A stretch of DNA of 64,000 nucleotides from Candidatus Zixiibacteriota bacterium (lineage in GTDB: Bacteria; Zixibacteria; MSB-5A5; GN15; FEB-12): NCBI GenBank assembly GCA_034003725.1, contig JAVEYB010000003.1, positions 175,486-239,485 on the forward strand. The letters are read 5' to 3'. Numbering within the stretch: the stretch's first letter is position 1; every line of letters starts with the position of its first letter. Both the position numbers and the translations under genes were made by a program. The notes under the pieces were generated by a model, which did no database searches, was not told the origin of the DNA, and saw only the letters and a program-made list of their open reading frames with translations. Shown in pieces: positions 1 to 7,523 of the stretch.

Positions 1-1
1 G

Positions 2-187
2 TACTACTACCTGCGGGTGGTGAAGACGTGTTATTTCGACGATGCCGAGCACGCGCCGCAGGCCGTGTTCGTGCCGGCGACGGTCGGCCTCGTGCTGTTC
101 GTGACTACGGTCGGCACGCTTGGATTCGGTCTGTTCCCCCAGCAATTGCTCCAGTTCACCAGACAGGCGATATTCGCCTTCCTCTGA
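2..187 (+). CDS. nuoN: NADH-quinone oxidoreductase subunit N, C-terminal end (partial)
   Basis: The window opens inside a reading frame that ends at a TGA at 185-187, giving 61 residues. The start YYYLRVVKTCYF matches the conserved C-terminal region of NuoN and related antiporter-like subunits of complex I. A hydrophobic segment (VGLVLFVTTVGTLGFGLF) follows and then a short tail. NuoN is a proton-pumping membrane subunit of respiratory complex I. It is usually the last gene of the nuo operon, and the terminator directly downstream agrees with that. The family call rests on a short fragment; another NuoL/M/N-type subunit is possible. Confidence 0.7.
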   Translation, partial: YYYLRVVKTCYFDDAEHAPQAVFVPATVGLVLFVTTVGTLGFGLFPQQLLQFTRQAIFAFL

Positions 188-206
188 TGCAACGGTGTTC
201 CTGATA

Positions 207-240
207 AAAGAAGGGCCGCCTTCAGCAGCGGCCCTTTTTC
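207..240. terminator. Bidirectional intrinsic terminator between nuoN and purF
   Basis: A 7-bp perfect stem (213-219 with 228-234) has an 8-nt loop. It is followed by five T on the plus strand and preceded by an A-rich stretch, so it can serve as a U-tract terminator in both directions. It sits between two convergent genes. Confidence 0.85.
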
Positions 241-257
241 GTTTTGAATAAATCGGT

Positions 258-1655
258 TCAGGATCCCAGCCGGAATTTGCCGTTGATGTCCGGCACGGCA
301 ATGGGGTACTTGCCGGAGAAGCATCCGTCGCAGAATCCAATCGATGGCAGCGACTTCATCGACAGCATACCTTCGAGCGACAGATACCGCAGGGAGTCGA
401 CTTCGAGATACTTCTCGATCTCCTCGACCGTCATATTCGCCCCGATCAGCTCTTTGCGGGTCGGCATGTCGATCCCGAAAAAGCACGGCGAGATGATCGG
501 GGGAGAGGAGATGCGCAGGTGTATTTCTTTGGCCCCGGCGTCGCGAAGCATTTTCACCAGTTTTTTCGAGGTAGTCCCGCGCACGATCGAATCGTCGACC
601 ACGACTACCCGCCGGCCCTCGAGGACGCCCCGCACCGGGTTGAATTTCACTTTCACGTCGAGATCGCGGATGTGCTGTTCGGGGTCGATAAACGAGCGGC
701 CCACGTAGTGATTGCGGATCAGGCCGATCTCGAAACGGATTCCCGACTCCTCCGCAAAACCGAGCGTCGCCGTATTGGCCGAGTCCGGGATACCGATCAC
801 GATGTCGGCGTCGACCGGATGCTCGCGGGCAAGGCGGCGGCCGAGCCGACGCCTTATCTTGTCGACATTCTCCCCGAACACCTTCGAGTCCGGACGGGCG
901 AAGTAGACGTATTCGAATATGCACGCCGCGTGGCTTTTCCGCCGGCGCACGAATGTCGATTCAAGCCCCCGCTCGGAGATTTCCAGAACCTCGCCCGGCT
1001 CGATATCGCGGACGTACTCGGCGCCGATGATATCAAACGCGCAGGTTTCAGACGCGATTGCCCAGGCGTCGCCGAATTTCCCCAGCGCCAGCGGTCGAAA
1101 ACCGAGCGGATCGCGGGCGGCGATAAGCGAGTTGTCCGTCAGCATCGCCAGTGAAAACGCGCCCCGTACCTTGCTCAGGGCGTCACGGATACGTTCAATC
1201 CGCGTCTCCCGCTTGGACGTCGCCACCAGGTGCAGGATGATCTCGGTGTCCGATGTCGTCTGGAAAATCGAGCCGCGAGCGTCCAGCTTCTGACGCATCT
1301 CCAGCGAGTTCGTGAGGTTGCCGTTGTGCGCGATCGCCAGGTTCCGCGATCGATTGGTGATAATGAACGGCTGGATATTCACCAGCGAGGACGCCCCGGT
1401 GGTGCTGTATCGGGTATGACCTATGGCTTTGCCGCCGGGCAGTCGCTGAATGATCTCCGGGTCGGAAAAGACCTCCGATACCTCGCCCATCCCCTTGTAA
1501 AGATGAATGTGCTCGCCATCCGAGGTGACGATTCCGGCCGATTCCTGTCCGCGATGCTGAAGGGCGTACAAACCCAGGTAGGTAAGTTCGGCGGCCCGGT
1601 CGCTTCCATAGATGCCGAATACGCCGCACTGATCGTGAATAACGTTCTCAAGCAT
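258..1655 (-). CDS. purF: Amidophosphoribosyltransferase
   Basis: This enzyme makes 5-phosphoribosylamine from PRPP and glutamine, the first committed step of purine synthesis. The 465-residue protein has a short propeptide ending before Cys10 (CGVFGIYG), which would be the N-terminal nucleophile of the glutaminase domain. The PRPP-binding loop is VVVVDDSIVRGTTSKK in the C-terminal phosphoribosyltransferase domain. Cysteines in AACIFEYVYFARP, SPCFFGID and FCDGCFSG match the four [4Fe-4S] ligands of Bacillus-type PurF, so this is the Fe-S, propeptide-processed form. The gene stands alone with its own promoter (1691-1718) and terminator. Confidence 0.97.
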   Translation of the reverse strand: MLENVIHDQCGVFGIYGSDRAAELTYLGLYALQHRGQESAGIVTSDGEHIHLYKGMGEVSEVFSDPEIIQRLPGGKAIGHTRYSTTGASSLVNIQPFIITNRSRNLAIAHNGNLTNSLEMRQKLDARGSIFQTTSDTEIILHLVATSKRETRIERIRDALSKVRGAFSLAMLTDNSLIAARDPLGFRPLALGKFGDAWAIASETCAFDIIGAEYVRDIEPGEVLEISERGLESTFVRRRKSHAACIFEYVYFARPDSKVFGENVDKIRRRLGRRLAREHPVDADIVIGIPDSANTATLGFAEESGIRFEIGLIRNHYVGRSFIDPEQHIRDLDVKVKFNPVRGVLEGRRVVVVDDSIVRGTTSKKLVKMLRDAGAKEIHLRISSPPIISPCFFGIDMPTRKELIGANMTVEEIEKYLEVDSLRYLSLEGMLSMKSLPSIGFCDGCFSGKYPIAVPDINGKFRLGS

Positions 1656-1690
1656 GGCCAGTCGTCCTCGGCTGCTGGTGCAAAAAGCCT

Positions 1691-1718
1691 ATAATAGGCC
1701 GTCGTCCGGCAATGTCAA
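1691..1718 (-). promoter_or_regulatory. Sigma70-type promoter of purF
   Basis: On the minus strand a consensus TTGACA (1713-1718) lies 16 bp from TATTAT (1691-1696), about 35 bp upstream of the purF ATG. Confidence 0.75.
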
Positions 1719-1930
1719 CAGGTTTCATCGGCGGGCATGACTGTGAACGCCGCTGCAGGGTGACCGGTTCCGGCAAGTCCGCCGCCCCCTGGGGGGACAC
1801 AAAAGTGGTAGCAAAACAGAATGCCGGACAGTATCTTACGGCGTACTTATCGGAATTACACCACCGGCGCTTTTTGTCGCCGTAATGCACCCGGTTTGCT
1901 CTGAGGTCTACTGATCGAATCAGAGCTTGT

Positions 1931-2710
1931 ATGGACAACACAGAATTCAACAAGTATGAGATTCTGCAGTCGCTGGCCCGGGCCGGCGCCGACGGGGAGG
2001 ATGTTGCCGCCTCCGCCCAGACCGCCCTTGCCCGGGTTGCCGGGCTGATCGGTTTGAGCGCCGCCGCCATGTACCTCTGGGATTCGGACATGACGGTTAC
2101 GCTGCAGGTGGTCCACGCGGAATCCGACGGACACAAGAACCGCCTCGCCGAGCTGGAAGCCGACCTGTTTCTGGGCCTTCGCCAGAAACGGCGCCTGCTG
2201 TCCGCGTACCTCTCGTTCGCGGGAGAACCGACTGTCCATACGTTTACGATGCCGCTTCGCCATCGCTCCAGGGTTTTCGGCGCCGTGATCGGTCTGCAGG
2301 AAGGAAAACGTACGGTGATTGCCGAGGACCTGTTCCTCGAGGCCCTGGCGGCGTCCATCGCGCTTAATGCGCTGGCGTCGGATCTGACCGGCGGGCAGGC
2401 AGGATCGCCCGAGCAAATCGAGGCCGAGCGGCTCGGCGCGATTATTGAAACGGCGGTAACGGTCAACCACGAAATCAACAATCCCCTCACCGCGATACTC
2501 GGCAACATTCAGCTTCTGCTGATGAAGAAGGATAATCTGGACGAAGAAACGACGCGTAAACTCCGGGTAGTCGAGCAGTCGGCGCTGAAGATTCGCGATG
2601 TCACGCAGCGGCTCCTGCGGATAACCCACGCCCGAAGCGTCGAGTATGTCGAGGGCACCAATATGCTTCAGTTGCCCGACGACGAATCCGAAACGAAATC
2701 CGGTTCCTGA
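1931..2710 (+). CDS. GAF-domain protein with histidine-kinase H-box but no ATPase domain
   Basis: The 259-residue soluble protein has a GAF-like sensor region (about residues 20-155) and then a DHp/HisKA segment. Its H-box reads VNHEINNPLTAILGNIQLLL (about residues 182-201), and the second DHp helix runs to about residue 235. The chain ends about 25 residues later, so the HATPase_c domain of a normal histidine kinase (N, G1, G2 boxes) is missing. The protein could dimerise and be phosphorylated on the histidine by a partner kinase, but could not phosphorylate itself. No response regulator is adjacent. Its last 43 bases overlap the convergent hydrolase gene. Whether this is a truncated kinase or a designed phosphotransfer protein is not settled by the sequence. 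Confidence 0.8.
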   Translation: MDNTEFNKYEILQSLARAGADGEDVAASAQTALARVAGLIGLSAAAMYLWDSDMTVTLQVVHAESDGHKNRLAELEADLFLGLRQKRRLLSAYLSFAGEPTVHTFTMPLRHRSRVFGAVIGLQEGKRTVIAEDLFLEALAASIALNALASDLTGGQAGSPEQIEAERLGAIIETAVTVNHEINNPLTAILGNIQLLLMKKDNLDEETTRKLRVVEQSALKIRDVTQRLLRITHARSVEYVEGTNMLQLPDDESETKSGS

Positions 2711-3516
2711 GCCTTCAGGCTGTCTTCGGTCGCCGCAGACATTCTCACGGCAAACAACCACGTCAATACATCGGGGATGACGCGCTCATCGGCGTACAGC
2801 AGGTCGGTGCCGTGCTGTGAGCCCGGGTAGCCTTTGACCAGCCAGCCGGTATTCTTGCTCGTTGCCAGCATCTGGCAGGTCTCGAATGAGTAGGTGTCGC
2901 CGCGACTCGACACAAACAGCACCTCGCCCTTGAAATTCCGAAACGCGTCGGCCGGGCGAAGACCGTGATAGTCCGACCCGGGGGACAGAGCGACGACGTG
3001 CGTGACACGGGGGAGAAGTCCCGTCAAAAGAAGCGCGGTGTTGGCGCCGATCGACGCGCCGACAACTATGAGACGAGTCGTGTCGAGTCGATCTCCGTGT
3101 TCGGCGTATACGTGGGCGATCAGCGATGCCACGTCGGACGGCATCATCGCATACTCGGCCCGCCCCATCGAACGAAAATCCAGCGTATCCTTGACGCGCG
3201 TCCGAGAAGCGCCATGCCCGCGCAGATCGACCGCCAGCATGTGAGGGAGAGGTATCGACGGCCGGGTGGTGTCGGCTTCGAAATATTCACGGACCCGGTT
3301 AATGAAGCTTCGGTAGCTGTCGAGCGTTTGTCCGCGCATCGGCAGCAGCACGAGCAGCCCGGCGGGTTCCGGCGACAGCGACTCAAACCACTCCGCGTGC
3401 AATCCGAGAGAGTCCGGCGTCGTGATGCTGACAGGATTGCCTGTCGGTTGAGGCTGTGCCACGAGGACCGGCGATATCACTGACCAGAGTACTGCTGCGA
3501 GACAACATGAGCGCAT
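2668..3516 (-). CDS. Secreted alpha/beta hydrolase
   Basis: The 282-residue protein begins with a Sec signal peptide (MRSCCLAAVLWSVISPVLVA). The ATG at 3516 was chosen because GAGGAGG lies just upstream. The mature part looks like the alpha/beta-hydrolase fold: VDLRGHG, a nucleophile elbow GASIGA (about residue 150), an acidic residue in a later strand (about SSRGDTY), and a late His in GSQHGTD. It resembles dienelactone-hydrolase/acyl-peptidase-like enzymes; the substrate cannot be read from the sequence. It probably acts in the periplasm. Its 3' end overlaps the GAF/H-box gene on the other strand by 43 bp. Confidence 0.8.
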   Translation of the reverse strand: MRSCCLAAVLWSVISPVLVAQPQPTGNPVSITTPDSLGLHAEWFESLSPEPAGLLVLLPMRGQTLDSYRSFINRVREYFEADTTRPSIPLPHMLAVDLRGHGASRTRVKDTLDFRSMGRAEYAMMPSDVASLIAHVYAEHGDRLDTTRLIVVGASIGANTALLLTGLLPRVTHVVALSPGSDYHGLRPADAFRNFKGEVLFVSSRGDTYSFETCQMLATSKNTGWLVKGYPGSQHGTDLLYADERVIPDVLTWLFAVRMSAATEDSLKAQEPDFVSDSSSGN

Positions 3517-3573
3517 GGGTATCCTCCTCACCACTTATACCGAGAATAGCCGATGGCCGCTCACAACTCAATG

Positions 3574-3604
3574 AAAAACGGCGCCCTCGTAGGCGGGGCG
3601 CCGT
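3574..3604 (-). terminator. Intrinsic terminator after the secreted helical protein gene
   Basis: An 8-bp perfect stem (3579-3586 with 3596-3603) is followed by five T in the minus-strand direction. It lies about 25 bases after the stop codon of the gene at 3630-4346. Confidence 0.8.
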
Positions 3605-3629
3605 CTTATGGTCTGATGGGCGTGACTGA

Positions 3630-4346
3630 TTACAGGTAACGCTCGCCGAATTCGGTAACCTGGGCGTTCAGGGCGGCCGCGTGCTCGGAATAAGCGGCCA
3701 TATCGTTGTTGTCGCAGCATTCCTTCAGTTTCGTGGTGAGCGCCTGGATCGACTCGAACCGCTTCAGGATGTCGTCCTTGCTCCACACCAGAAGGTTCGG
3801 CAGGGATTCTTCGTTCAGCGATGCGGCTTTCGTCACCAGCGTTTCAGTGGAGCCGACGATGCCCTCATGGTTGTTTGCGGGAAGATGTTCGTTGACGATC
3901 AGTCCCAGCGTTACTTTCAGGGCCTCGAATTCCTTGTAACTGATCGGCATCAGGGCCGCTGCGGAGCGCTCGAACGCCGTGTGCAGGTCCGGCATCAGGG
4001 CGTACGCTTTGTCCTTGTCGCCCTCGGCGCAGGCGGCTGCGTACTGCTCTACCAGGTTGCCGAATTCCTTGCGGCATTCGTTGAAGTGCGCTTTTTTCAC
4101 GTCGCTCTTGAATTCAGGACGCATCGCCTGTATTTCCACGAACGCCTCTTTGAACTTCGGACCCGCTTCAATCAGCGCGTCGAAATTGGAATCCGGATAC
4201 GCGTGGTGCCAGGCCGGCGCCATTACGTGATGAAATGTTTCAAACCCGCTGTGCCCCATCTCCGCGGCCTTGTCCGCCGGACACTGTGCCGCCGCGCCGG
4301 CAGCCACCAGCATTGCCGACATCAACATCACCCAAACCAGTTTCAT
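3630..4346 (-). CDS. Secreted alpha-helical protein of unknown function
   Basis: The 238-residue protein has a clear signal peptide (MKLVWVMLMSAMLVAAGAAA, cleavage near AQC). The mature part is rich in Ala, Glu, Lys and His and looks like a four-helix-bundle or repeat-helix protein. It has several Cys (including KECCDNND) and a His-rich start (FHHVMAPAWHHAY). No CXXCH haem motif is present, so it is not a c-type cytochrome by sequence. GGAGAG precedes the ATG. It lies 36 bp after the flavin oxidoreductase gene and before a terminator, so the two may be co-transcribed. I do not recognise the family. Confidence 0.8.
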   Translation of the reverse strand: MKLVWVMLMSAMLVAAGAAAQCPADKAAEMGHSGFETFHHVMAPAWHHAYPDSNFDALIEAGPKFKEAFVEIQAMRPEFKSDVKKAHFNECRKEFGNLVEQYAAACAEGDKDKAYALMPDLHTAFERSAAALMPISYKEFEALKVTLGLIVNEHLPANNHEGIVGSTETLVTKAASLNEESLPNLLVWSKDDILKRFESIQALTTKLKECCDNNDMAAYSEHAAALNAQVTEFGERYL

Positions 4347-4382
4347 ACTCTCTCCTGAATCGCGGTTATTATTGACCCAACG

Positions 4383-5531
4383 CTAAATGACGTTTTGTTC
4401 TTCGATCAGCTCCCCTTTGGCGAATCGTTCGGGGGAGAGGTCGGAAATGTCAATCGACGGCTTTCGGCCGGTGATGATTTCCATGCTCACGATACCGGCG
4501 GCCGGCGCGTGCATGAAGCCGTGCCCGGAGAATCCGGTGACATGAAACATGCCCCCGACCGAGGGTTCCCAGCCGATCACGGCGCGGTGGTCCGGGGTCG
4601 TCTCGTACAGGCCGGTCCACTTGTTGGCAACTTCAGCGGTCTCGAGCTGCGGAATGCGGTCCAGCGCCCGCTCGAGAATCGCATCGGTGTACTCCGGCTG
4701 AATGGAACAGTCAAACGTCGGCTTGGTGTTTTTGTCGGCCCAGCCGAGCAGGATTCCCTTGGACTCTTTGTGGCAGTAGAGGCCGGAGGCGACGTCGACG
4801 ACCATCGGGAAATAGGGTTCCATGAAATCGAGTTCGGCGGTGGTGACACATTGCCGTGGGTAAGGCTGGACCCGAAGATCGGCGCCCACCATCTTCGCGA
4901 CAACTCCCGACCAGGCTCCGGCGGCGTTGATGACCAGCGGGGTCGCGATGTCGCCTTTTTTCGTCCGGACCTTCGCTACCCGGCCGTTGTGCGTATCGAT
5001 CCCGGTCACGTCGGCCTCGATCTCCAGCTCCACGCCGTTCCGGCGCGCGCCATGCTCGTACCCCGACAAAAACTCCGCGGGATCGCCGAGACCGTCTTCA
5101 TGGCAGAAGGTGGCGAGCTTGATATCGTCGATACGTACGTGCGGCGCGTACCGACCGATCTCACCCGGCTCGAGCAATTCCGCCTTCAGGCCGAGTGAGC
5201 GCTGCAGATCGTACGCGTCTTTGAACAACTTGATATCCTCGTCACGGGACAGCAGAAACATGTAGCCGACCTGGTCGAACAGCGCCGGTCGGCCGGTTTC
5301 GGCCTCGAAGTCCGCGAAAATCTTCTCGGACAACATCGACATCTCGATATTCACCCGCGTGGTGAACTGCGCCCTGATGCCGCCGGCGGCCTTGGACGTC
5401 GACCCGGAACCGAAGAAGCGCTCCTTCTCCAGCAGGACAATATGACCAAACTTCTCACGCGCGAGGTAGAATGCGGTTGCCATCCCGATGATGCCACCGC
5501 CGATCACTACGGCATCCGCTGTCTGTCTCAT
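4383..5531 (-). CDS. FAD-dependent oxidoreductase, DAO/sarcosine oxidase beta-like family
   Basis: The 382-residue flavoprotein has an N-terminal Rossmann FAD motif (VVIGGGIIGMATAFYLA, about residues 8-24) and a C-terminal FAD motif (GMFHVTGFSGHGFMHAPAAG). This is the architecture of the DAO superfamily, which oxidises secondary or D-amino acids such as sarcosine, proline or glycine. The C-terminal signature is closest to single-chain sarcosine-oxidase-beta-like dehydrogenases. The ATG at 5531 is preferred over the in-frame TTG/GTG just upstream because AAGGGG lies 9 bp before it. The substrate is unknown. A promoter and a short inverted repeat precede it. Confidence 0.85.
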   Translation of the reverse strand: MRQTADAVVIGGGIIGMATAFYLAREKFGHIVLLEKERFFGSGSTSKAAGGIRAQFTTRVNIEMSMLSEKIFADFEAETGRPALFDQVGYMFLLSRDEDIKLFKDAYDLQRSLGLKAELLEPGEIGRYAPHVRIDDIKLATFCHEDGLGDPAEFLSGYEHGARRNGVELEIEADVTGIDTHNGRVAKVRTKKGDIATPLVINAAGAWSGVVAKMVGADLRVQPYPRQCVTTAELDFMEPYFPMVVDVASGLYCHKESKGILLGWADKNTKPTFDCSIQPEYTDAILERALDRIPQLETAEVANKWTGLYETTPDHRAVIGWEPSVGGMFHVTGFSGHGFMHAPAAGIVSMEIITGRKPSIDISDLSPERFAKGELIEEQNVI

Positions 5532-5568
5532 AATCACCAACCCCTTGGGTTAAATACCTGGCACGCTA

Positions 5569-5584
5569 CGTGAACTTTTTCACG
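5569..5584. promoter_or_regulatory. Inverted repeat in the leader of the flavin oxidoreductase gene (possible operator)
   Basis: CGTGAA-CTTT-TTCACG is a perfect 6-bp inverted repeat with a 4-nt spacer. It lies about 14 bp downstream of the predicted -10 box, between promoter and start codon, where a repressor site would be expected. Function is inferred from position only. Confidence 0.4.
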
Positions 5585-5597
5585 AAAATGCCGCCGT

Positions 5598-5625
5598 AAA
5601 GTAACACATTAGACTACCAAGTCAA
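5598..5625 (-). promoter_or_regulatory. Sigma70-type promoter for the flavin oxidoreductase gene
   Basis: Minus strand: TTGACT (5620-5625), 16-bp spacer, TACTTT (5598-5603), located about 65 bp upstream of the ATG at 5531. Confidence 0.55.
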
Positions 5626-5713
5626 GTGCGATCCGGTAATAACGACTTCCGCGCCGCTCCGGCCGGTTTTAAACTTGTGGTCTCTCGAGAGCGGTGTAGA
5701 TTGCAGTTCACCT

Positions 5714-7453
5714 ATGAAGTTCAAGTCGCTGCAGCTCTCGCAGACCAACTTTCTGATTCTCCTGTCACTGATAGTGGGGACAGCTACCGGTCTGGGCGCC
5801 TACGGTTTTCGCGTCCTGATCGAGTATTTCAACCACCTGTTTTTCGGCATGACCGACCAGATCCTCACCACCAGCGTCGCCGGAGACCTCTTCGGCGGCA
5901 TCAAGTGGTGGCTCCCGCTGATACCGATGGCGGGCGGGCTGCTGGTGGGACCGATTGTCTACAAGTATGCGTCCGAAGCCAAAGGGCACGGTGTCCCTGA
6001 GGTCATGAACGCGGTCGCCCGTCTCGGCGGTATTATCCGGCCGCGTGTCGCCGCCGCCAAAACGATCGCCTCGGCCATCTGTATCGGTTCCGGGGGGTCG
6101 GCCGGCCGCGAGGGTCCGATCGTCCAGATCGGCTCGGCCATAGGCTCCACCATCGGTCAGTGGTTCCGCCTCTCCGGCAATCGCGTCAAAGTACTGGTGG
6201 GCAGCGGCGCCGCCGCCGGCATCGCGGCCGTCTTCAACGCGCCGATTGCCGGCGTCATTTTCGCCCTCGAAATCATCCTCGGCGACTTCGCCGTCAAAAC
6301 CTTCTCGCCGGTCCTCTTGTCGGCGGTCGTGTCGTCGCTTATCACGTGGTCGCTGGTCGGCAACTATCCCGCCTTCACGGTGCCGGGCTACTCGCTGGTA
6401 TCCGCCTGGGAAATACTCCTCTACGTGATAATGGCCGTCGGACTCGGCGGAGTCGCGGTCGGCTTCACGCGTATGCTCGACGCCACCGAGACTTTCTTCG
6501 ACAGGCTCAAGATGCCGAATATGGCCAAACCCGCCCTCGGCGGTCTCCTGCTGGGCGGCATTGCCGTGATCTATCCGCAGGTGCTGGCCGACGGCTACCA
6601 GACGATCACCCTTACCCTGCACGGGCAGCTCGACGTTTGGCTGCTGGCCGTTTTGATTGTCATGAAAATACTGGCCACCTGCTTCACGCTCGGCTCCGGC
6701 AACTCCGGCGGCATTTTTGCCCCCTCGCTGTTTATCGGCGCCGTGAGCGGCGGCGCATTCGGAGTTCTCGTCAATTACCTCTTTCCGGGATCCACCGCCA
6801 CGCCCGGCGCCTACGCCCTCGTCGGTATGGCCGGCATGGTGGCCGGAGCAACCCACGCCCCTATCACCGCCATGCTCATCATCTTCGAAATGACCCGGGA
6901 CTACCGGATCATTCTGCCCCTGATGGTGACGGTCGTCATTTCCACCCTGGTCGCGGGTCGCCTGTTTCCGCACTCCATTTATACGGTTAAGCTTTTCAAG
7001 CGCGGAATCGACCTTCGCGGCGGCAAAGACGTCAATGTGCTGCGGTCCCATCGGGTGCGCGACGTCATGGACTCCCGGTTCGAGATCATTCCGACGGCCA
7101 CGCCGCTGGTGGAAATCTTTCGCCGTCTCGAAGAGTCTCGAGAATCATATTTCGTCGTTGAAGACCGGGCCGGTTTGCTGCGGGGAGTCATATCGTTTCA
7201 GGACCTGAGGGCCCATCTCAGCCAGCACGAACTGGATAACCTGGTGGTTGCCGCCGACCTGGTCGCGCCGGGCACGGTGACCGTATTCGACGACGACGAC
7301 CTCGGAGTCGCCTACGAGATCTTCGGCCAGCGCGACTACACCCTGATACCGGTCGTGACGCGATCCACCCCCGGCAAAGTCATCGGCGTGGTTCGACGCG
7401 AAGAACTTGTCGACTACTATAACAAGCGGTTGATTGACACTCTTCGAAGCTGA
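5714..7453 (+). CDS. ClC-family chloride channel/antiporter with C-terminal CBS pair
   Basis: The 579-residue membrane protein carries the ClC selectivity-filter signatures GHGVPEV, GSGGSAGREGP (with the gating Glu) and GSGNSGGIFAPSL, spread over about ten hydrophobic segments. Two CBS domains follow (about residues 445-570, starting at VRDVMDSRF). CBS pairs in ClC proteins often bind adenine nucleotides and gate transport. The ATG at 5714 was chosen as the first one before the hydrophobic core; upstream TTG codons are poorer. A terminator follows immediately, so the gene is probably a single transcription unit. Channel versus H+/Cl- antiporter cannot be decided here. Confidence 0.93.
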   Translation: MKFKSLQLSQTNFLILLSLIVGTATGLGAYGFRVLIEYFNHLFFGMTDQILTTSVAGDLFGGIKWWLPLIPMAGGLLVGPIVYKYASEAKGHGVPEVMNAVARLGGIIRPRVAAAKTIASAICIGSGGSAGREGPIVQIGSAIGSTIGQWFRLSGNRVKVLVGSGAAAGIAAVFNAPIAGVIFALEIILGDFAVKTFSPVLLSAVVSSLITWSLVGNYPAFTVPGYSLVSAWEILLYVIMAVGLGGVAVGFTRMLDATETFFDRLKMPNMAKPALGGLLLGGIAVIYPQVLADGYQTITLTLHGQLDVWLLAVLIVMKILATCFTLGSGNSGGIFAPSLFIGAVSGGAFGVLVNYLFPGSTATPGAYALVGMAGMVAGATHAPITAMLIIFEMTRDYRIILPLMVTVVISTLVAGRLFPHSIYTVKLFKRGIDLRGGKDVNVLRSHRVRDVMDSRFEIIPTATPLVEIFRRLEESRESYFVVEDRAGLLRGVISFQDLRAHLSQHELDNLVVAADLVAPGTVTVFDDDDLGVAYEIFGQRDYTLIPVVTRSTPGKVIGVVRREELVDYYNKRLIDTLRS

Positions 7454-7482
7454 GGCGGCCGGCCGCGACGACCGCCTTTTTT
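7453..7482 (+). terminator. Intrinsic terminator after the ClC gene
   Basis: The stem AGGCGG (7453-7458) pairs with CCGCCT (7472-7477). The loop is G/C-rich and six T follow (7477-7482). The stem begins at the last base of the stop codon. Confidence 0.7.
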
Positions 7483-7523
7483 GAAGGCTTGCGGTCGTCT
7501 CGCCGAGCCGGTACTTTTTCGCT

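Noticed and set aside
5765-7051. 428-codon open frame on the minus strand opposite the ClC gene
   Set aside because: Its product is low-complexity, Gly/Asp/Arg-rich, and mirrors the high-GC codon pattern of the real ClC gene, which has clear ClC motifs.
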